DNA of 64,000 nt from Hymenobacter metallilatus (GCF_003944705.1 NZ_RWIS01000008.1:172889-236888); one strand, 5' to 3'; positions 23,229-32,174 are shown, numbered from the stretch's first letter. Numbers and translations: made by a program. The notes: generated from the sequence alone by a model not told the origin.

Positions 23229-24251
23229 TCAGGGCCGGAGCACCTGGTCAATTACGTGCACTACGCCGTTGGTAGCCAAAATATTGGCCGTGGTAATATT
23301 GGCGGCCGTGCCCGTGCCGCCGCGCACCGTGAAGCCGCTGCCGGCGGCGGCTACCGTAATGCTGCCGCTCAGTGTATTCACCGTGCCGGCAGCCAGATCA
23401 GTGGAAAACACCCGGCCCGTACTGATGACGTGCCGCGACAAAATAGCTACCAGGTCGTTGTCGGATACCGAGCTGAGGGGTTGGCCGTTCAGCAGCGTCC
23501 GGAATGCGGCGTCGGTGGGGGCAAACACCGTTACGTTGGCCGTTTGGTTGTTAGCCGCCGCCAGAATGGCACTGGCTGCGGGGCGCTGCAGGGCTTGTAG
23601 TAACAGCGTAAACTCGGGGTTGGAGCTGCGGTTGGCGCTGGCTACCACCAGTTGGGCAATGGTTTGGGAGGGCGGCATCAGCACGTTGTCGATGGCGTGA
23701 ATGGTACCGTTGCTGGCCGCCACGTCGGCCGTAACCACCTTGCTGTTGCCGTTGATGAATACGCCACTGCTGTTCTTGCTCAAGTAGATGGTATTATCGT
23801 TGAGCGTAGTCCCGCTTACTGTGCTGGCCGGGCGGGCGGTGGTGCGGTTGCTGGCCCCGTTTGGTATATCAGCTGCCTTGATATTGGCCGCCACCACGTG
23901 ATAAAGCAGAATTCCTCTCAGCGTGGCAATCTGATTGGCATCAGTAATGGCCGTAATGTTGGCGGCCGTATTATAGGGCGCGCTTAGCTTGGCAAAAGCA
24001 TCATTGGTAGGCGCAAACACCGTGAAGGGGCCCGTTCCCGACAGCGTGGTAGCCAGATCGGCCTTCGTTACGGCTGCAACCAGCGTGGAGAAGCTGGGAT
24101 TACCCTGAGCCGTCTGCACAATGTTACTGGATGTGGCCGGGGTGGTATCGTCGTCATCATCGTCGTTGCAGCCGGTGAGCAGTGTGCTGGCTACGGCTGC
24201 TACCGAGAGTACCCGGAGCAAGGGGCGGAAAGGAAGGAAGAAGCTAAGCAT
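23229..24251 (-). CDS. Fasciclin (FAS1) domain lipoprotein
   Basis: The 340-residue protein has a lipoprotein signal ending TLLTGC followed by a run of six Asp, a typical flexible and possibly surface-export spacer in Bacteroidota. Two FAS1 domains follow (about 50-195 and 200-338). Each has the H1 and H2 motifs: TVFAPTNDAFAKL and NGTIHAIDNVLMPP in the first, TVFAPTDAAFRTL and NGVVHVIDQVLRP in the second. FAS1 domains mediate adhesion. The start at 24251 is preferred over 24284 because it gives a normal lipoprotein signal. Confidence 0.92.
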   Translation of the reverse strand: MLSFFLPFRPLLRVLSVAAVASTLLTGCNDDDDDDTTPATSSNIVQTAQGNPSFSTLVAAVTKADLATTLSGTGPFTVFAPTNDAFAKLSAPYNTAANITAITDANQIATLRGILLYHVVAANIKAADIPNGASNRTTARPASTVSGTTLNDNTIYLSKNSSGVFINGNSKVVTADVAASNGTIHAIDNVLMPPSQTIAQLVVASANRSSNPEFTLLLQALQRPAASAILAAANNQTANVTVFAPTDAAFRTLLNGQPLSSVSDNDLVAILSRHVISTGRVFSTDLAAGTVNTLSGSITVAAAGSGFTVRGGTGTAANITTANILATNGVVHVIDQVLRP

Positions 24252-24468
24252 TTGTGTAAGTTTTTTGGGTGAAACTTTAAACAAAACAAGATCTTAACTG
24301 CCTGTTTTCCGGTATTGTTACGCCTGATCAAAATTTTATTCAGCCGGACAGGCTACCAGCCAGATCCACCAATTCATGCCCGCGGCAGCTCTACCGGAAG
24401 CCGGCCGCCATGCCTGCCCGGTAGTGCCTTTTTTCATTTTTCACGTATTTGGGCAGCTTTCTGCTATG
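24252..24468. other. Intergenic region before the DUF4198 gene, left part
   Basis: No gene is supported. It includes the leader and promoter region of the minus-strand FAS1 gene, which is AT-rich (GTTTTGTTTAAAG on the minus strand around 24275-24290). A 66-codon open frame on the plus strand (24315-24515) ends inside the palindrome and has no protein-like character. Confidence 0.5.
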
Positions 24469-24615
24469 GAAGCTGTTTAGAAAGTCTGGCAGAACGCCTC
24501 AGACCGTCATGCTGAGCTTGTCGAAGCATCTCTACCGCTTCGTTAGGGTCGTTCAACGAAGCGGTAGAGATGCTTCGACAAGCTCAGCATGACGGACTTT
24601 CGATTTTCTAAACAG
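24469..24615. repeat. Family A palindrome with MITE-like outer ends
   Basis: The core is a perfect 41-bp inverted repeat (24504-24544 and 24555-24595) with a 10-nt loop, containing GTCATGCTGAGC and GAAGCATCTC words. Outer ends GAAGCTGTTTAGAAAGTC (24469-24486) and GACTTT..CTAAACAG (to about 24615) form a second, interrupted inverted pair. The element at 35278-35412 has the same core and the same outer ends. Confidence 0.9.
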
Positions 24616-24619
24616 ATTC

Positions 24620-25489
24620 ATGTTTCAGCTTATGCCCTATTTCCTTGGTTCCCACCGTTTCACTGGCGGCGTACTAACCGCGCTGGGCTTACTGCTGGCC
24701 CTGGCCGCCCCGGCTAACGAGCTTTGGCTGGAGCCAGTGCGGTTTTGGGTGGCACCCGGTACGCGCGTCCATATCCGGCGCCTGACCGGCACCGGTTTCC
24801 GGGGCGAAACCTGGACTGGGAAGCGAAGCCGCATTACGGGTTTCTGGCAATACGCCCCGGGCCAGCCTCCTACCGATATACTGGTTACCGCCGCTTCCGC
24901 CGATACGCTCCAAAGCACGCTAACCCTGCAGCAGCCCGGCACCCATCTGGTAGCCCTTACCACCGATAACGCCTTCGTTACCCTATCGGCGCCGGACTTC
25001 ACGGCCTATTTGCAGCAGCAGGATCTGGGCTATGTGCAGGCGCTGCGCCAGCAGCGTGGCAGCCCCGACAAGCCTGCGCGCGAGGCATACCGCCGCTGTG
25101 CCAAAACCCTGGTGCAGGTAGGTGCCGCACTACCCACCGACACGGCCCGCACCTGGGCCCGGGTGCTGAACCTGCCGCTGGAACTGGTGCCGGAACAGAA
25201 CCCCTATACCCTGGCTCCGGGCGCAGCCTTTACCGTGCGCGTACTGCGGGCGGGTCGCCCCCTGGCCGGCCAGCAAGTAGTGCTTTGGCACCGGGGCAGC
25301 CGGCCCGGTGCCCTCCTCAGCAAGCTCCGCAGTAACCAAAATGGTCGGGTGCTGTTTCGTTTATCGGAGCCGGGTGAGTACCTTGCCAGTGCCGTGCGCA
25401 TGGAGGTCGCCCCCGGGGGCCTCGCCGCCGACTGGCAGAGTACGTGGAGTACCCTCAGTTTTGGGTTAGCTGGTAAAAAAAAGCTGTAA
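24620..25489 (+). CDS. DUF4198 family exported protein
   Basis: The 289-residue protein has a signal/anchor (GGVLTALGLLLALAAPANE). It matches the DUF4198 family (PF10670), periplasmic proteins often annotated as nickel- or metal-uptake associated: FWVAPGTRVHIRRLTGTGFRGE and GTHLVALTTDNAFVTL in the first half, then a Y-rich region and an Ig-like end (AFTVRVLRAGRPLAGQQVVLWHRGS, LLSKLRSNQNGRVLFRLSEPGEYLAS). No metal transporter lies beside it, so a metal role is not supported by context. The ATG is 4 nt after the end of the MITE-like palindrome; a Met at codon 5 is an alternative. Confidence 0.85.
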   Translation: MFQLMPYFLGSHRFTGGVLTALGLLLALAAPANELWLEPVRFWVAPGTRVHIRRLTGTGFRGETWTGKRSRITGFWQYAPGQPPTDILVTAASADTLQSTLTLQQPGTHLVALTTDNAFVTLSAPDFTAYLQQQDLGYVQALRQQRGSPDKPAREAYRRCAKTLVQVGAALPTDTARTWARVLNLPLELVPEQNPYTLAPGAAFTVRVLRAGRPLAGQQVVLWHRGSRPGALLSKLRSNQNGRVLFRLSEPGEYLASAVRMEVAPGGLAADWQSTWSTLSFGLAGKKKL

Positions 25490-25590
25490 TTTGCAGTTTG
25501 CGCCGTTTTTCGGCCGTTCATCAACTCCTCACCTCCCACAAGTTTTTTTGTTACCTTCGCAACTCCCGTAAACACCGAATAACCTGCGGT

Positions 25591-25965
25591 ATGAAGTACT
25601 CCATCGATAAAAAAGAGACCTACACGATTATTACGATTGACGAGAAGAAGCTCGACACCACTGTGGCGCCTGATCTGAAATCGGAATTTGTGAAGCTGAA
25701 TGCCGAAGGCATCAACAACCTGATTCTGGACCTGAGCAACGTGAAATACACCGATTCGTCGGGACTGAGCTCCATCCTGATTGCCAACCGCCTGTGCAAC
25801 TCCACCGGCGGCCTGCTGGTGCTAACGGGTTTACAGGACCACGTAATGAAGCTGGTAACCATTTCCAAGCTGGAATCGGTACTGCACATTCTGCCCACCG
25901 TGGAAGAAGGCATCGACCGGATTTTTCTCCACGCCATCGAGCGTGACCTGACCAGCAAGGAGTAA
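25591..25965 (+). CDS. STAS-domain anti-sigma factor antagonist
   Basis: The 124-residue protein is a single STAS domain of the SpoIIAA/RsbV type. Strand MKYSIDKKETYTIITIDEKKLD is followed by ILDLSNVKYTDSSGLSSILIANR, where a Ser in DSSGLS is the phosphorylation site in the family. It would bind an RsbW-type anti-sigma kinase; none lies nearby. The start is the Met at 25591, at the beginning of the domain. A TACCTTCG-like box lies about 40 nt upstream after a T-rich stretch. Confidence 0.92.
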   Translation: MKYSIDKKETYTIITIDEKKLDTTVAPDLKSEFVKLNAEGINNLILDLSNVKYTDSSGLSSILIANRLCNSTGGLLVLTGLQDHVMKLVTISKLESVLHILPTVEEGIDRIFLHAIERDLTSKE

Positions 25966-25970
25966 TCTTA

Positions 25971-26079
25971 GCTACAAGCTATAAGCTACAAGCTATAAGC
26001 TGCAAGCTGCAAGCTTTTTGTTCTGCCGGGTTGGTTCCTCAGAACAAAGGCTTGCAGCTTGCAGCTTATAGCTTATAGG
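25971..26079. repeat. Heptamer palindrome (family C) upstream of rnz
   Basis: The left arm is a phased array of AGCTACA, AGCTATA and AGCTGCA words (25971-26014). The right arm (26050-26079) is the complement of the same words. It starts 5 nt after the STAS gene stop and ends 11 nt before the RNase Z start, filling the gap. A CTTTTTGTTCTG...CAGAACAAAG pair lies inside the loop. Confidence 0.9.
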
Positions 26080-26090
26080 CTTTTCTACCT

Positions 26091-27008
26091 ATGGAGTTTG
26101 AGCTGAAAATTCTGGGCAGTGCCTCCGCCACCCCGTTCATGGACCGCCACCATACGGCGCAGGTACTTACGGTGGGCGGCACGCAGTATCTCATTGATTG
26201 CGGCGAGGGCACCCAGCGTCGGCTGATGGAACAAAAAATCCGGCATCAGCGCATCCATACTATCTTTATCAGTCACCTGCACGGCGACCATTTTTTTGGG
26301 TTGTTCGGCCTGCTGGGTACCATGCACCTGAATGGCCGCACCGAGCCACTGCGCCTGTTTGGCCCGCCCGGTCTCGATGAGGTGTTAACTACGCAGTTCC
26401 GGCACTCTTACACTCACCTCAGCTTCGAGCTGGAGTTCACGCCCGTTGACACCACCCAGCACCTTCAGATTTTTGAGGATAAGAACCTGACGGTGCATAC
26501 GCTGCCCATGCGCCACCGCATTCCGTGCTGCGGCTACCTGTTCCGGGAAAAACCCAAACGCCGCCGCCTGCTGGCCGAACGTCTGCCCGATGGCCTCACG
26601 CCCGCCCAGCTCTCTGCCCTGACCTACGGCGACGATATATTGGACGACTACGGCCAGGTGCTGTTGCGCAACACCGAGGTAACAGCTGAACCCAAACGAA
26701 CCCGCAGCTACGCTTTCTGCTCCGACACGCTTTACACCGAAGCTCTGGCTGATATGGTACTCGGCGTGGATTTGCTGTACCATGAGGCTACTTTTCTGGA
26801 TGACATGCGGGACCGGGCCGCGGCCACGCATCACTCCACCGCCCGCCAGGCCGGACGCCTGGCCCGGCGCGCCCAGGTACACCGCCTGCTCATTGGCCAC
26901 TTCAGCAGCCGCTACCGCGACCTGCAGCCGCTGCTGGCCGAGGCAAAAACCCAGTTTGAGTGGACGGAGCTGGCCGTAGAAGGCCTCACAGTGAGCTTGG
27001 CTGAGTAA
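26091..27008 (+). CDS. rnz: Ribonuclease Z (tRNA 3' processing)
   Basis: The 305-residue metallo-beta-lactamase-fold enzyme matures tRNA 3' ends. The zinc motif SHLHGDHFFGLFGLLGTM is clear, preceded by LIDCGEGTQRRL, which is specific for the RNase Z family. Later ligands are visible in the SDT region (AFCSDTLYTE), YHEATFLDDM and the end RLLIGHFSSRY. The exosite loop RHRIPCCGYLFREKPKRR is present. Length agrees with short-form RNase Z (about 300 residues). Confidence 0.96.
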   Translation: MEFELKILGSASATPFMDRHHTAQVLTVGGTQYLIDCGEGTQRRLMEQKIRHQRIHTIFISHLHGDHFFGLFGLLGTMHLNGRTEPLRLFGPPGLDEVLTTQFRHSYTHLSFELEFTPVDTTQHLQIFEDKNLTVHTLPMRHRIPCCGYLFREKPKRRRLLAERLPDGLTPAQLSALTYGDDILDDYGQVLLRNTEVTAEPKRTRSYAFCSDTLYTEALADMVLGVDLLYHEATFLDDMRDRAAATHHSTARQAGRLARRAQVHRLLIGHFSSRYRDLQPLLAEAKTQFEWTELAVEGLTVSLAE

Positions 27009-27010
27009 GC

Positions 27011-27112
27011 AGCACGTCATGCAGAGCGCAGCGAAGCATCTCGCGTGCTGATGCAGAAGTAGTGACTCAACGTCAGCACGCGAGATGCTTCGGCTGCGCC
27101 TCTGCATGACGT
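27011..27112. repeat. Family A palindrome after rnz
   Basis: CACGTCATGCAGAG...GAAGCATCTCGCGTGCTGA pairs with TCAGCACGCGAGATGCTTC...CTCTGCATGACG, with small bulges (an extra GC and a G on one side). It begins 2 nt after the rnz stop. Confidence 0.85.
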
Positions 27113-27159
27113 TCATTTTAGTACCCGAAATCAACCGTTGATTTCTTTCTTCCCCTTCT

Positions 27160-27909
27160 ATGCCCCAACCTTTATCCCACAAAAAGCAGCAGCTGTATTT
27201 GGTGCTCAGTGGCATTTTCATTGTGAATGCGCTGCTGGCCGAAATTATCGGGGTCAAGATTTTCTCGGTGGATGCGCTGATGGGGCTGCCCGGCAACCTC
27301 ACGGCGGGCGTGCTCATCTGGCCCGTGGTATTCGTCACCACCGACGTTATCAACGAGTACTTTGGCAAGGAAGGCGTGCTGCGGGTGAGCTACCTCACGG
27401 TGGGCCTGATTCTGTTTGCCTTCCTTGTGATTTACGCCACCACGCTGCTGCCCCCGGCCACTTTCTGGCTCGAGGCCAACAAAGCCGACGCCCAGGGTCG
27501 GCCCTTCGACGTGGACTTTGCCTACCGCAGCATTTTTCGTCAGGGCCTGGGCATTATTGTGGGGTCTATCACGGCGTTTGGTATCGGGCAGCTCCTCGAT
27601 GCCACGGTGTTTCAGCTGCTACGCCGGGCTACCGGAGGGCGCTACGTGTGGCTGCGGGCCACGGGTTCCACGCTGGTTTCTCAGCTCGTCGATTCGTTTG
27701 TGGTGCTGTTTGTGGCGTTCTATGTGTTCGGCAACTGGACGCTGGGCCAGGTGCTGAGTGTGGCCAACGCCAATTACTGGTATAAATTTGCCGCGGCCAT
27801 CCTGCTCACGCCCGTGCTCTACCTCGCCCATTTCCTCATCGACCGGTACCTGGGCGACGAAGCCACCCACGAACTGCAGCAGGAAGCCGCCGCCGATACG
27901 GCGGTGTAA
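27160..27909 (+). CDS. yhhQ: Queuosine precursor transporter (VUT family)
   Basis: The 249-residue protein has six membrane helices. It matches the YhhQ/VUT family that imports queuosine precursors such as preQ0 or preQ1. FIVNALLAEIIGVKIFSV and LIWPVVFVTTDVINEYFGKEGVLR carry the family's conserved Asp, Asn-Glu and Tyr-Phe-Gly residues, and QLVDSFVVLFVAFYVFG is the matching later helix. Uptake would feed tRNA queuosine modification. Neighbours (RNase Z, TrpRS) are also tRNA-related. Confidence 0.93.
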   Translation: MPQPLSHKKQQLYLVLSGIFIVNALLAEIIGVKIFSVDALMGLPGNLTAGVLIWPVVFVTTDVINEYFGKEGVLRVSYLTVGLILFAFLVIYATTLLPPATFWLEANKADAQGRPFDVDFAYRSIFRQGLGIIVGSITAFGIGQLLDATVFQLLRRATGGRYVWLRATGSTLVSQLVDSFVVLFVAFYVFGNWTLGQVLSVANANYWYKFAAAILLTPVLYLAHFLIDRYLGDEATHELQQEAAADTAV

Positions 27910-27913
27910 ATTG

Positions 27914-27988
27914 AGTTGCTGGTTGCTGGTTTCCAGTTGGTACACTGGAGGCTAATGAGCAGCAGTTGAAAAACCAGCAACCAGCAAC
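27914..27988. repeat. Heptamer palindrome (family C) upstream of trpS
   Basis: The left arm GTTGCTGGTTGCTGGTTTCC (27914-27936) pairs with AAACCAGCAACCAGCAACT (27970-27988); further unpaired words (AGAAACCAGAAAC) follow to 28001. A small CCAGTTGGTACACTGG palindrome is in the loop. The structure spans from the yhhQ stop to just before the trpS start. Confidence 0.85.
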
Positions 27989-28012
27989 TAGAAACCAGAA
28001 ACTTTACCATAC

Positions 28013-28990
28013 ATGTCCCGCATCCTCACCGGCATTCAGAGCACCGGCCGCCCGCACCTAGGCAACCTGCTCGGTGCTATTCTGCCCGCCATTGAACTCT
28101 CCAAAAGCAGCGCCAACGAAAGCCTGCTGTTCATTGCCGATCTGCATTCCCTCACCACTGTGCGCGACGCCGAGCTGCTGCGCCAGAACACCTACGCCGT
28201 AGCTGCTGCCTGGCTGGCCTGCGGCTTCGACACCGACAAAAACCTGTTTTACCGCCAGTCCGACGTGCCGCAGGTAACGGAGCTGGCCTGGTACCTGAGC
28301 TGCTTCACGCCTTTCCCGATGCTGGCCAACGCCCACTCGTTCAAGGACAAGAGTGACCGGCTTTCCGACGTGAATGCGGGCCTGTTCACGTATCCGGTGC
28401 TAATGGCGGCCGACATTCTGCTCTACGACGCGGAAATTGTGCCCGTAGGCAAAGACCAGGTGCAGCACCTGGAAATTGCCCGGGATATTGCCTCGGCCTT
28501 CAACAACCGCTACGGCGAAACCTTCGTGCTGCCCCAGTCGCGCGTGGATGAGCAGATCCAGACCATCCCCGGCCTCGACGGGCAGAAGATGAGCAAGAGC
28601 TACGGCAACATTATCGACATCTTCCTCGACGATAAGGCCCTGCTCAAGAACATCAAGCTCATCGTGTCGGATAGCACCCCGCTGGAGGCCCCCAAAAACC
28701 CCGATACCGACACCACCTTCAAGCTGTTCTCCCTGCTGGCCACGCCCGAGCAAACCGCCGAAATGCGTCAGAACTACCTGCGCGGCGGCTACGGCTACGG
28801 CCACGCCAAGCAGGCCCTGTTTGAGGTTATCCGTAGCCGCTTTGCCACCGAGCGGGAGCAGTTCACCTACTACATGAACAACCTGCCTGAGCTGGACCGC
28901 AAGCTGGCCGAAGGCGCCCGCAAGGCCCAGGCCTACGGCTCGCAAGTGCTCAACAATGTGCGGGAAAAGGTGGGCTACCAGAAGCGGTAG
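28013..28990 (+). CDS. trpS: Tryptophanyl-tRNA synthetase
   Basis: The 325-residue class I synthetase charges tRNA-Trp. It starts ILTGIQSTGRPHLGNLLGAI, with PHLGN as the HIGH motif; KMSKSYGN near residue 195 is the KMSKS loop. MAADILLYDAEIVPVGKDQVQHLE is the tryptophan/ATP-site block. Length is usual for bacterial TrpRS. Confidence 0.97.
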   Translation: MSRILTGIQSTGRPHLGNLLGAILPAIELSKSSANESLLFIADLHSLTTVRDAELLRQNTYAVAAAWLACGFDTDKNLFYRQSDVPQVTELAWYLSCFTPFPMLANAHSFKDKSDRLSDVNAGLFTYPVLMAADILLYDAEIVPVGKDQVQHLEIARDIASAFNNRYGETFVLPQSRVDEQIQTIPGLDGQKMSKSYGNIIDIFLDDKALLKNIKLIVSDSTPLEAPKNPDTDTTFKLFSLLATPEQTAEMRQNYLRGGYGYGHAKQALFEVIRSRFATEREQFTYYMNNLPELDRKLAEGARKAQAYGSQVLNNVREKVGYQKR

Positions 28991-28994
28991 AAAA

Positions 28995-29155
28995 CTGTCA
29001 TTGCGAGGAGGCACGACGAAGCAATCCGTCCTTTTTTAAGCATCCGACCCCGACCTATTCAAAAGCCCCTGACGCCAGTAGACGTCAGGGGCTTTCTGCT
29101 TCTTCGGGGATTTGCGCCTTGAAAAGGAAGGATTGCTTCGTCCTCGCAATGACAG
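28995..29155. repeat. Family B composite palindrome with central terminator
   Basis: The outer left arm is CTGTCATTGCGAGG...GAAGCAATCC (28995-29027) and the right arm is its complement ending 29155. The centre (about 29062-29095) is a separate hairpin AAAAGCCCCTGACG...CGTCAGGGGCTTT with A/T ends that would terminate transcription both ways. The copy at 52749-52917 has the same two-layer plan. It lies between convergent trpS and the gene at 29189. Confidence 0.9.
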
Positions 29156-29188
29156 AACGTCAAACTCACCATTTCACAATTTCACCTT

Positions 29189-30040
29189 TCAATACGGCAG
29201 GCCGTCGATGGACTGGTGGCGCTGCTCATGGTAGAAGCTGAATCCGACTTTACTGCCCCGGCTCACCTGCTGATTCTCCAGCTTTTGCTTCACCGAAATT
29301 TTCTGAATGTCGCTCAAGGGAGGGGCAATCAGGTCGTTATTGACGGCGGCAATCATGGCGCTTTCCACGAATAGCTTGAGACTGTCCTCCGTCACGGGGT
29401 TATCCGACATGTCGTTATCGGGCAATTCCAGCTGCTGCACGCCTTCCAGAAAGTAATGCTGGTCGATGTTGATGAGCAGGCGGCCAACCAAGTAGCCCGG
29501 GTCGTTCATGCGCTGGTACTTAATGCTGTCGGCCATGAAGTTGTAGGCCATAATATGCCCGAAAAAGCGCCGGCGGAAGTCAGCCTCCACGTAGCGGGTG
29601 GCCATGGGGCCATAGTCGTCGGGGAAGGTGACGATGTTGGAGTGCAGCACAAACACCAGCAGGTCGCCGCTGAAGCGGATGTGGAACTCCATATCATTTA
29701 TCGGCCGGTACTCGATAATAACTGTAGAATCGACGGGCGTAATGCGGCGGCTGAGCTCCACCACCAACTCCTGCGACACTTTCCGTAGCATGTCGAACGT
29801 GGCCAGCGTATTGCGGTAGATGGCCTGCTTAGCCGAGGATTTCTGCTTCAGTCCATCAGAAATCAGGTCCAGGCGGTCTTCCGGCGACGGGGCCGGGTCG
29901 CCGGGCGCATTAGGGTGCTGGTGGTCGGTATTGGGGGGGCTGGCCGTGGTGGGCGTGGCCGCCGGGGTGTGTGGGGCACCGGGCGTACCATCGTCGGTTT
30001 GGGGTGGGTTGGCAGGCGTGGTGTGCGGCATTTCGTCCAT
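29189..30040 (-). CDS. Hypothetical protein with Pro/Thr-rich N-terminus
   Basis: The 283-residue product starts MDEMPHTTPANPPQTDD and has about 55 residues of low-complexity Pro/Thr/Ala sequence. A compact domain follows: a helix (SAKQAIYRNTLATFDMLRKVSQELVVELSRR), then strands (VIIEYRPINDMEFHIRFSGDLLVFVLHSNIVTFP) and further helices. There is no signal or membrane segment. I recognise no family; the folded part reads like a well-conserved cytosolic domain. The longer frame to 30181 has poor composition, so the Met at 30040 is used. Confidence 0.8.
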   Translation of the reverse strand: MDEMPHTTPANPPQTDDGTPGAPHTPAATPTTASPPNTDHQHPNAPGDPAPSPEDRLDLISDGLKQKSSAKQAIYRNTLATFDMLRKVSQELVVELSRRITPVDSTVIIEYRPINDMEFHIRFSGDLLVFVLHSNIVTFPDDYGPMATRYVEADFRRRFFGHIMAYNFMADSIKYQRMNDPGYLVGRLLINIDQHYFLEGVQQLELPDNDMSDNPVTEDSLKLFVESAMIAAVNNDLIAPPLSDIQKISVKQKLENQQVSRGSKVGFSFYHEQRHQSIDGLPY

Positions 30041-30223
30041 AGGAGTAAAGAGCAATGTTGGGTAAGCAACAGCGCCCAGATTCGGAAAAAGGCCGCACTT
30101 CAGCACAGCCCGGAATCTGGTACCTACGCAAACTAACCGGCTATAAGTTTCGGTTGCCCGACATTCGACCAACATCCACACTTTCCGGATTACGGCCCGG
30201 CCCCGCCGGCTAACCTGTGGGCC

Positions 30224-31378
30224 TTACCCTGGTGGTAAGGCCGGTGGAGGCAGCACACTGGCGGCCACTGGCCAGGCTGAACTCCGGAAAGCCACCGTGC
30301 GAAGGCCCGGGTGCGGAAAACCAATGGGTGCAGCGGGCAGCAGCATGGCCTGCGCCAATGGGTGCATAAGGGCCTCTGCTACGGTACGAACCGCCCCGGC
30401 CGGCACCGCCAAGCGCTCCAGCTCCGCCAGCAGCGCCGCGCCGCTCACCTCGGCAATGCGCTGTTGCAGCAGCGCCTCCAGCGCAGCGCGGTGCTTTACC
30501 CGGTCGGGGTTGCGCTGAAAGCGTGCATCCTGCGCCCATTGAGGCCGCTCCAGCACCTGGCACAGCTGCCGAAACTGCCGGTCGGCGCCCACGGCCAGTA
30601 GCAGCCGTACGCCGTCCTGGGCGGTGTACACGGTACCGTAGGGCACAATACTGGGGTGCCCCGAGCCCAGCGGCTGCGGCTCCTGCCCCGTAACAAGAAA
30701 GGTAGCGGCCTGGTTGGCCAACGAAGCCAGCGCGCTATCCAGCAGACTTACCTCCACCAGCGCGCCCTGGCCCGTCCGCTCCCGCCGGAACAGAGCCGTC
30801 AGCAAGCCCTCTTTCAGCTGATGAGCCGTGAGCAGGTCGATAAGAGCTACCGGCATTTTTTGGGGAGCCTGGCCGGGGCCGGCGGCGTTGAGGTGCATAA
30901 AGCCGGCCTCGGCCTGGAGCACGGCATCGTAGCCGGCGCGGGTTTCCGCAGGCCCGTAGCCCGTAATGTGACCATAAATAAGCCGTGGGTTGAGAGCCGC
31001 CAGGGTAGCATAATCGGCCCGGAGCTTTTGGGCGTCGCCGGGCTTGTAGGAAGCCAGCACCACATCGGTAGTAGCGGCCAGCTGGTGGAGCGTAGCCTGG
31101 CCGGCGCAGGTAGTCAGGTCCAGTATCTGGCTGCGCTTACCCCAGTTGGCACTGCTGAAATAGGCCGTTATGGTGGTAGCGGGGTCTTCAGCGGGGGTGC
31201 GCCAGGTACGGGTTACGTCGCCGGCCGGGGCCTCAATTTTGAGCACCTCGGCCCCCAGCTCAGCCAGAAACTGTCCTACCTGGGGGCCTGCCAGCACGGA
31301 AGCCAGCTCCAGCACCCGCAGGCCCGCCAGGGGCAGGCCGGGGGCCGCGGGGGGCGGATTAATATCGGGTTCAAACAC
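30224..31378 (-). CDS. CaiB/BaiF family CoA-transferase
   Basis: The 384-residue enzyme belongs to the class III CoA-transferase family. It opens PLAGLRVLELASVLAGPQVGQFLAELGAEVLKIEAP, the family start, with FFSSANWGKRSQILDL-type and GYDAVLQAEAGFM blocks, the latter being the position of the catalytic Asp in the family (GYD). It moves CoA between carboxylic acids; substrates are not evident. A GTG at 31378 is taken as the start because the open frame further upstream (to 31462) overlaps the methyltransferase gene. Confidence 0.88.
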   Translation of the reverse strand: MFEPDINPPPAAPGLPLAGLRVLELASVLAGPQVGQFLAELGAEVLKIEAPAGDVTRTWRTPAEDPATTITAYFSSANWGKRSQILDLTTCAGQATLHQLAATTDVVLASYKPGDAQKLRADYATLAALNPRLIYGHITGYGPAETRAGYDAVLQAEAGFMHLNAAGPGQAPQKMPVALIDLLTAHQLKEGLLTALFRRERTGQGALVEVSLLDSALASLANQAATFLVTGQEPQPLGSGHPSIVPYGTVYTAQDGVRLLLAVGADRQFRQLCQVLERPQWAQDARFQRNPDRVKHRAALEALLQQRIAEVSGAALLAELERLAVPAGAVRTVAEALMHPLAQAMLLPAAPIGFPHPGLRTVAFRSSAWPVAASVLPPPALPPG

Positions 31379-31436
31379 ACCGCGAAGTAAATGCCTTCCG
31401 CCGAATGAGCGGCTCCGGCCAGGTCGCCGCCGTAGC

Positions 31437-32174
31437 CTACAGTAGCTGGCCTGCCCGGGCAAACACCGGAAACACTACCTCCCGCGCTCCGGCCCCCCAG
31501 AGGCGGGTTACTTCAGCCGCAAGTACCCCTACCGGGTCGTGGTGGTGTTGCTGCTGGAATTTTACCACGCTGGACCAGGTGCGCAGGTAGTTCAGCAGCC
31601 ACTCCGCTGACCATTGCCGCCGCACCTCGAAACGCGCCGTTTGCCCGCCTGCACCAACCAGAAACGGCAGACGGGCGTACTCCTCCGTCACGTGCCAGCG
31701 GTTATCATCCCAGTACGGGCGCATGGTTTCATCGTGGAAGCGCCGCACTACCTCGTCTATTTCGGGGCTGATGCGGAGCAGGCCGTAGCCCCATTCGGCC
31801 AGTATACCGCCGGGCCGCAGCACCCGCCGCGCTTCGGTGTTGAAAGCATCTATGGCAAACCAGTGCAGGGCCTGAGCTACCGTAATCAGGTCGAAGCTGG
31901 CGGCGGCAAACGGGGTGTGTTCGGCGGGGCTAAGCTGGTACGTGATGTTGGGCCGCTGCGGAGCCTGCGCCAGCTGAGCCGAGCTGATGTCGGTGGCGGT
32001 TACCTGGGCAAAATGTCCGGCCAGCACGGCCGCTACCTGCCCGTTGCCGGTAGCACAGTCCCAGGCGGTGGAGCGGCCGGGCACCTGGGGCAGCAGCCAC
32101 TGGTACAGCTCGGCGGGGTAGTCGATGCGGTAGCGGGCGTAGAGGTCGGCCTGAGCAGAAAAACGGTCGAGCAT
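31437..32174 (-). CDS. Class I SAM-dependent methyltransferase
   Basis: The 245-residue enzyme has the Methyltransf_11-type Rossmann fold. Motif I is WDCATGNGQVAAVLAGHF, the following acidic residue is in VTATDIS, and the motif IV region is FDLITVAQALHWF. The start MLDRFSAQADLYARYRIDYP is typical of relatives of small-molecule methyltransferases. The substrate is unknown. The start codon is directly next to a family C palindrome that begins at 32175. Confidence 0.9.
   Translation of the reverse strand: MLDRFSAQADLYARYRIDYPAELYQWLLPQVPGRSTAWDCATGNGQVAAVLAGHFAQVTATDISSAQLAQAPQRPNITYQLSPAEHTPFAAASFDLITVAQALHWFAIDAFNTEARRVLRPGGILAEWGYGLLRISPEIDEVVRRFHDETMRPYWDDNRWHVTEEYARLPFLVGAGGQTARFEVRRQWSAEWLLNYLRTWSSVVKFQQQHHHDPVGVLAAEVTRLWGAGAREVVFPVFARAGQLL

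Noticed and set aside
24315..24515. Small plus-strand open frame before the DUF4198 gene
   Set aside because: It ends within the palindrome, has no recognisable protein pattern and overlaps the FAS1 promoter region.
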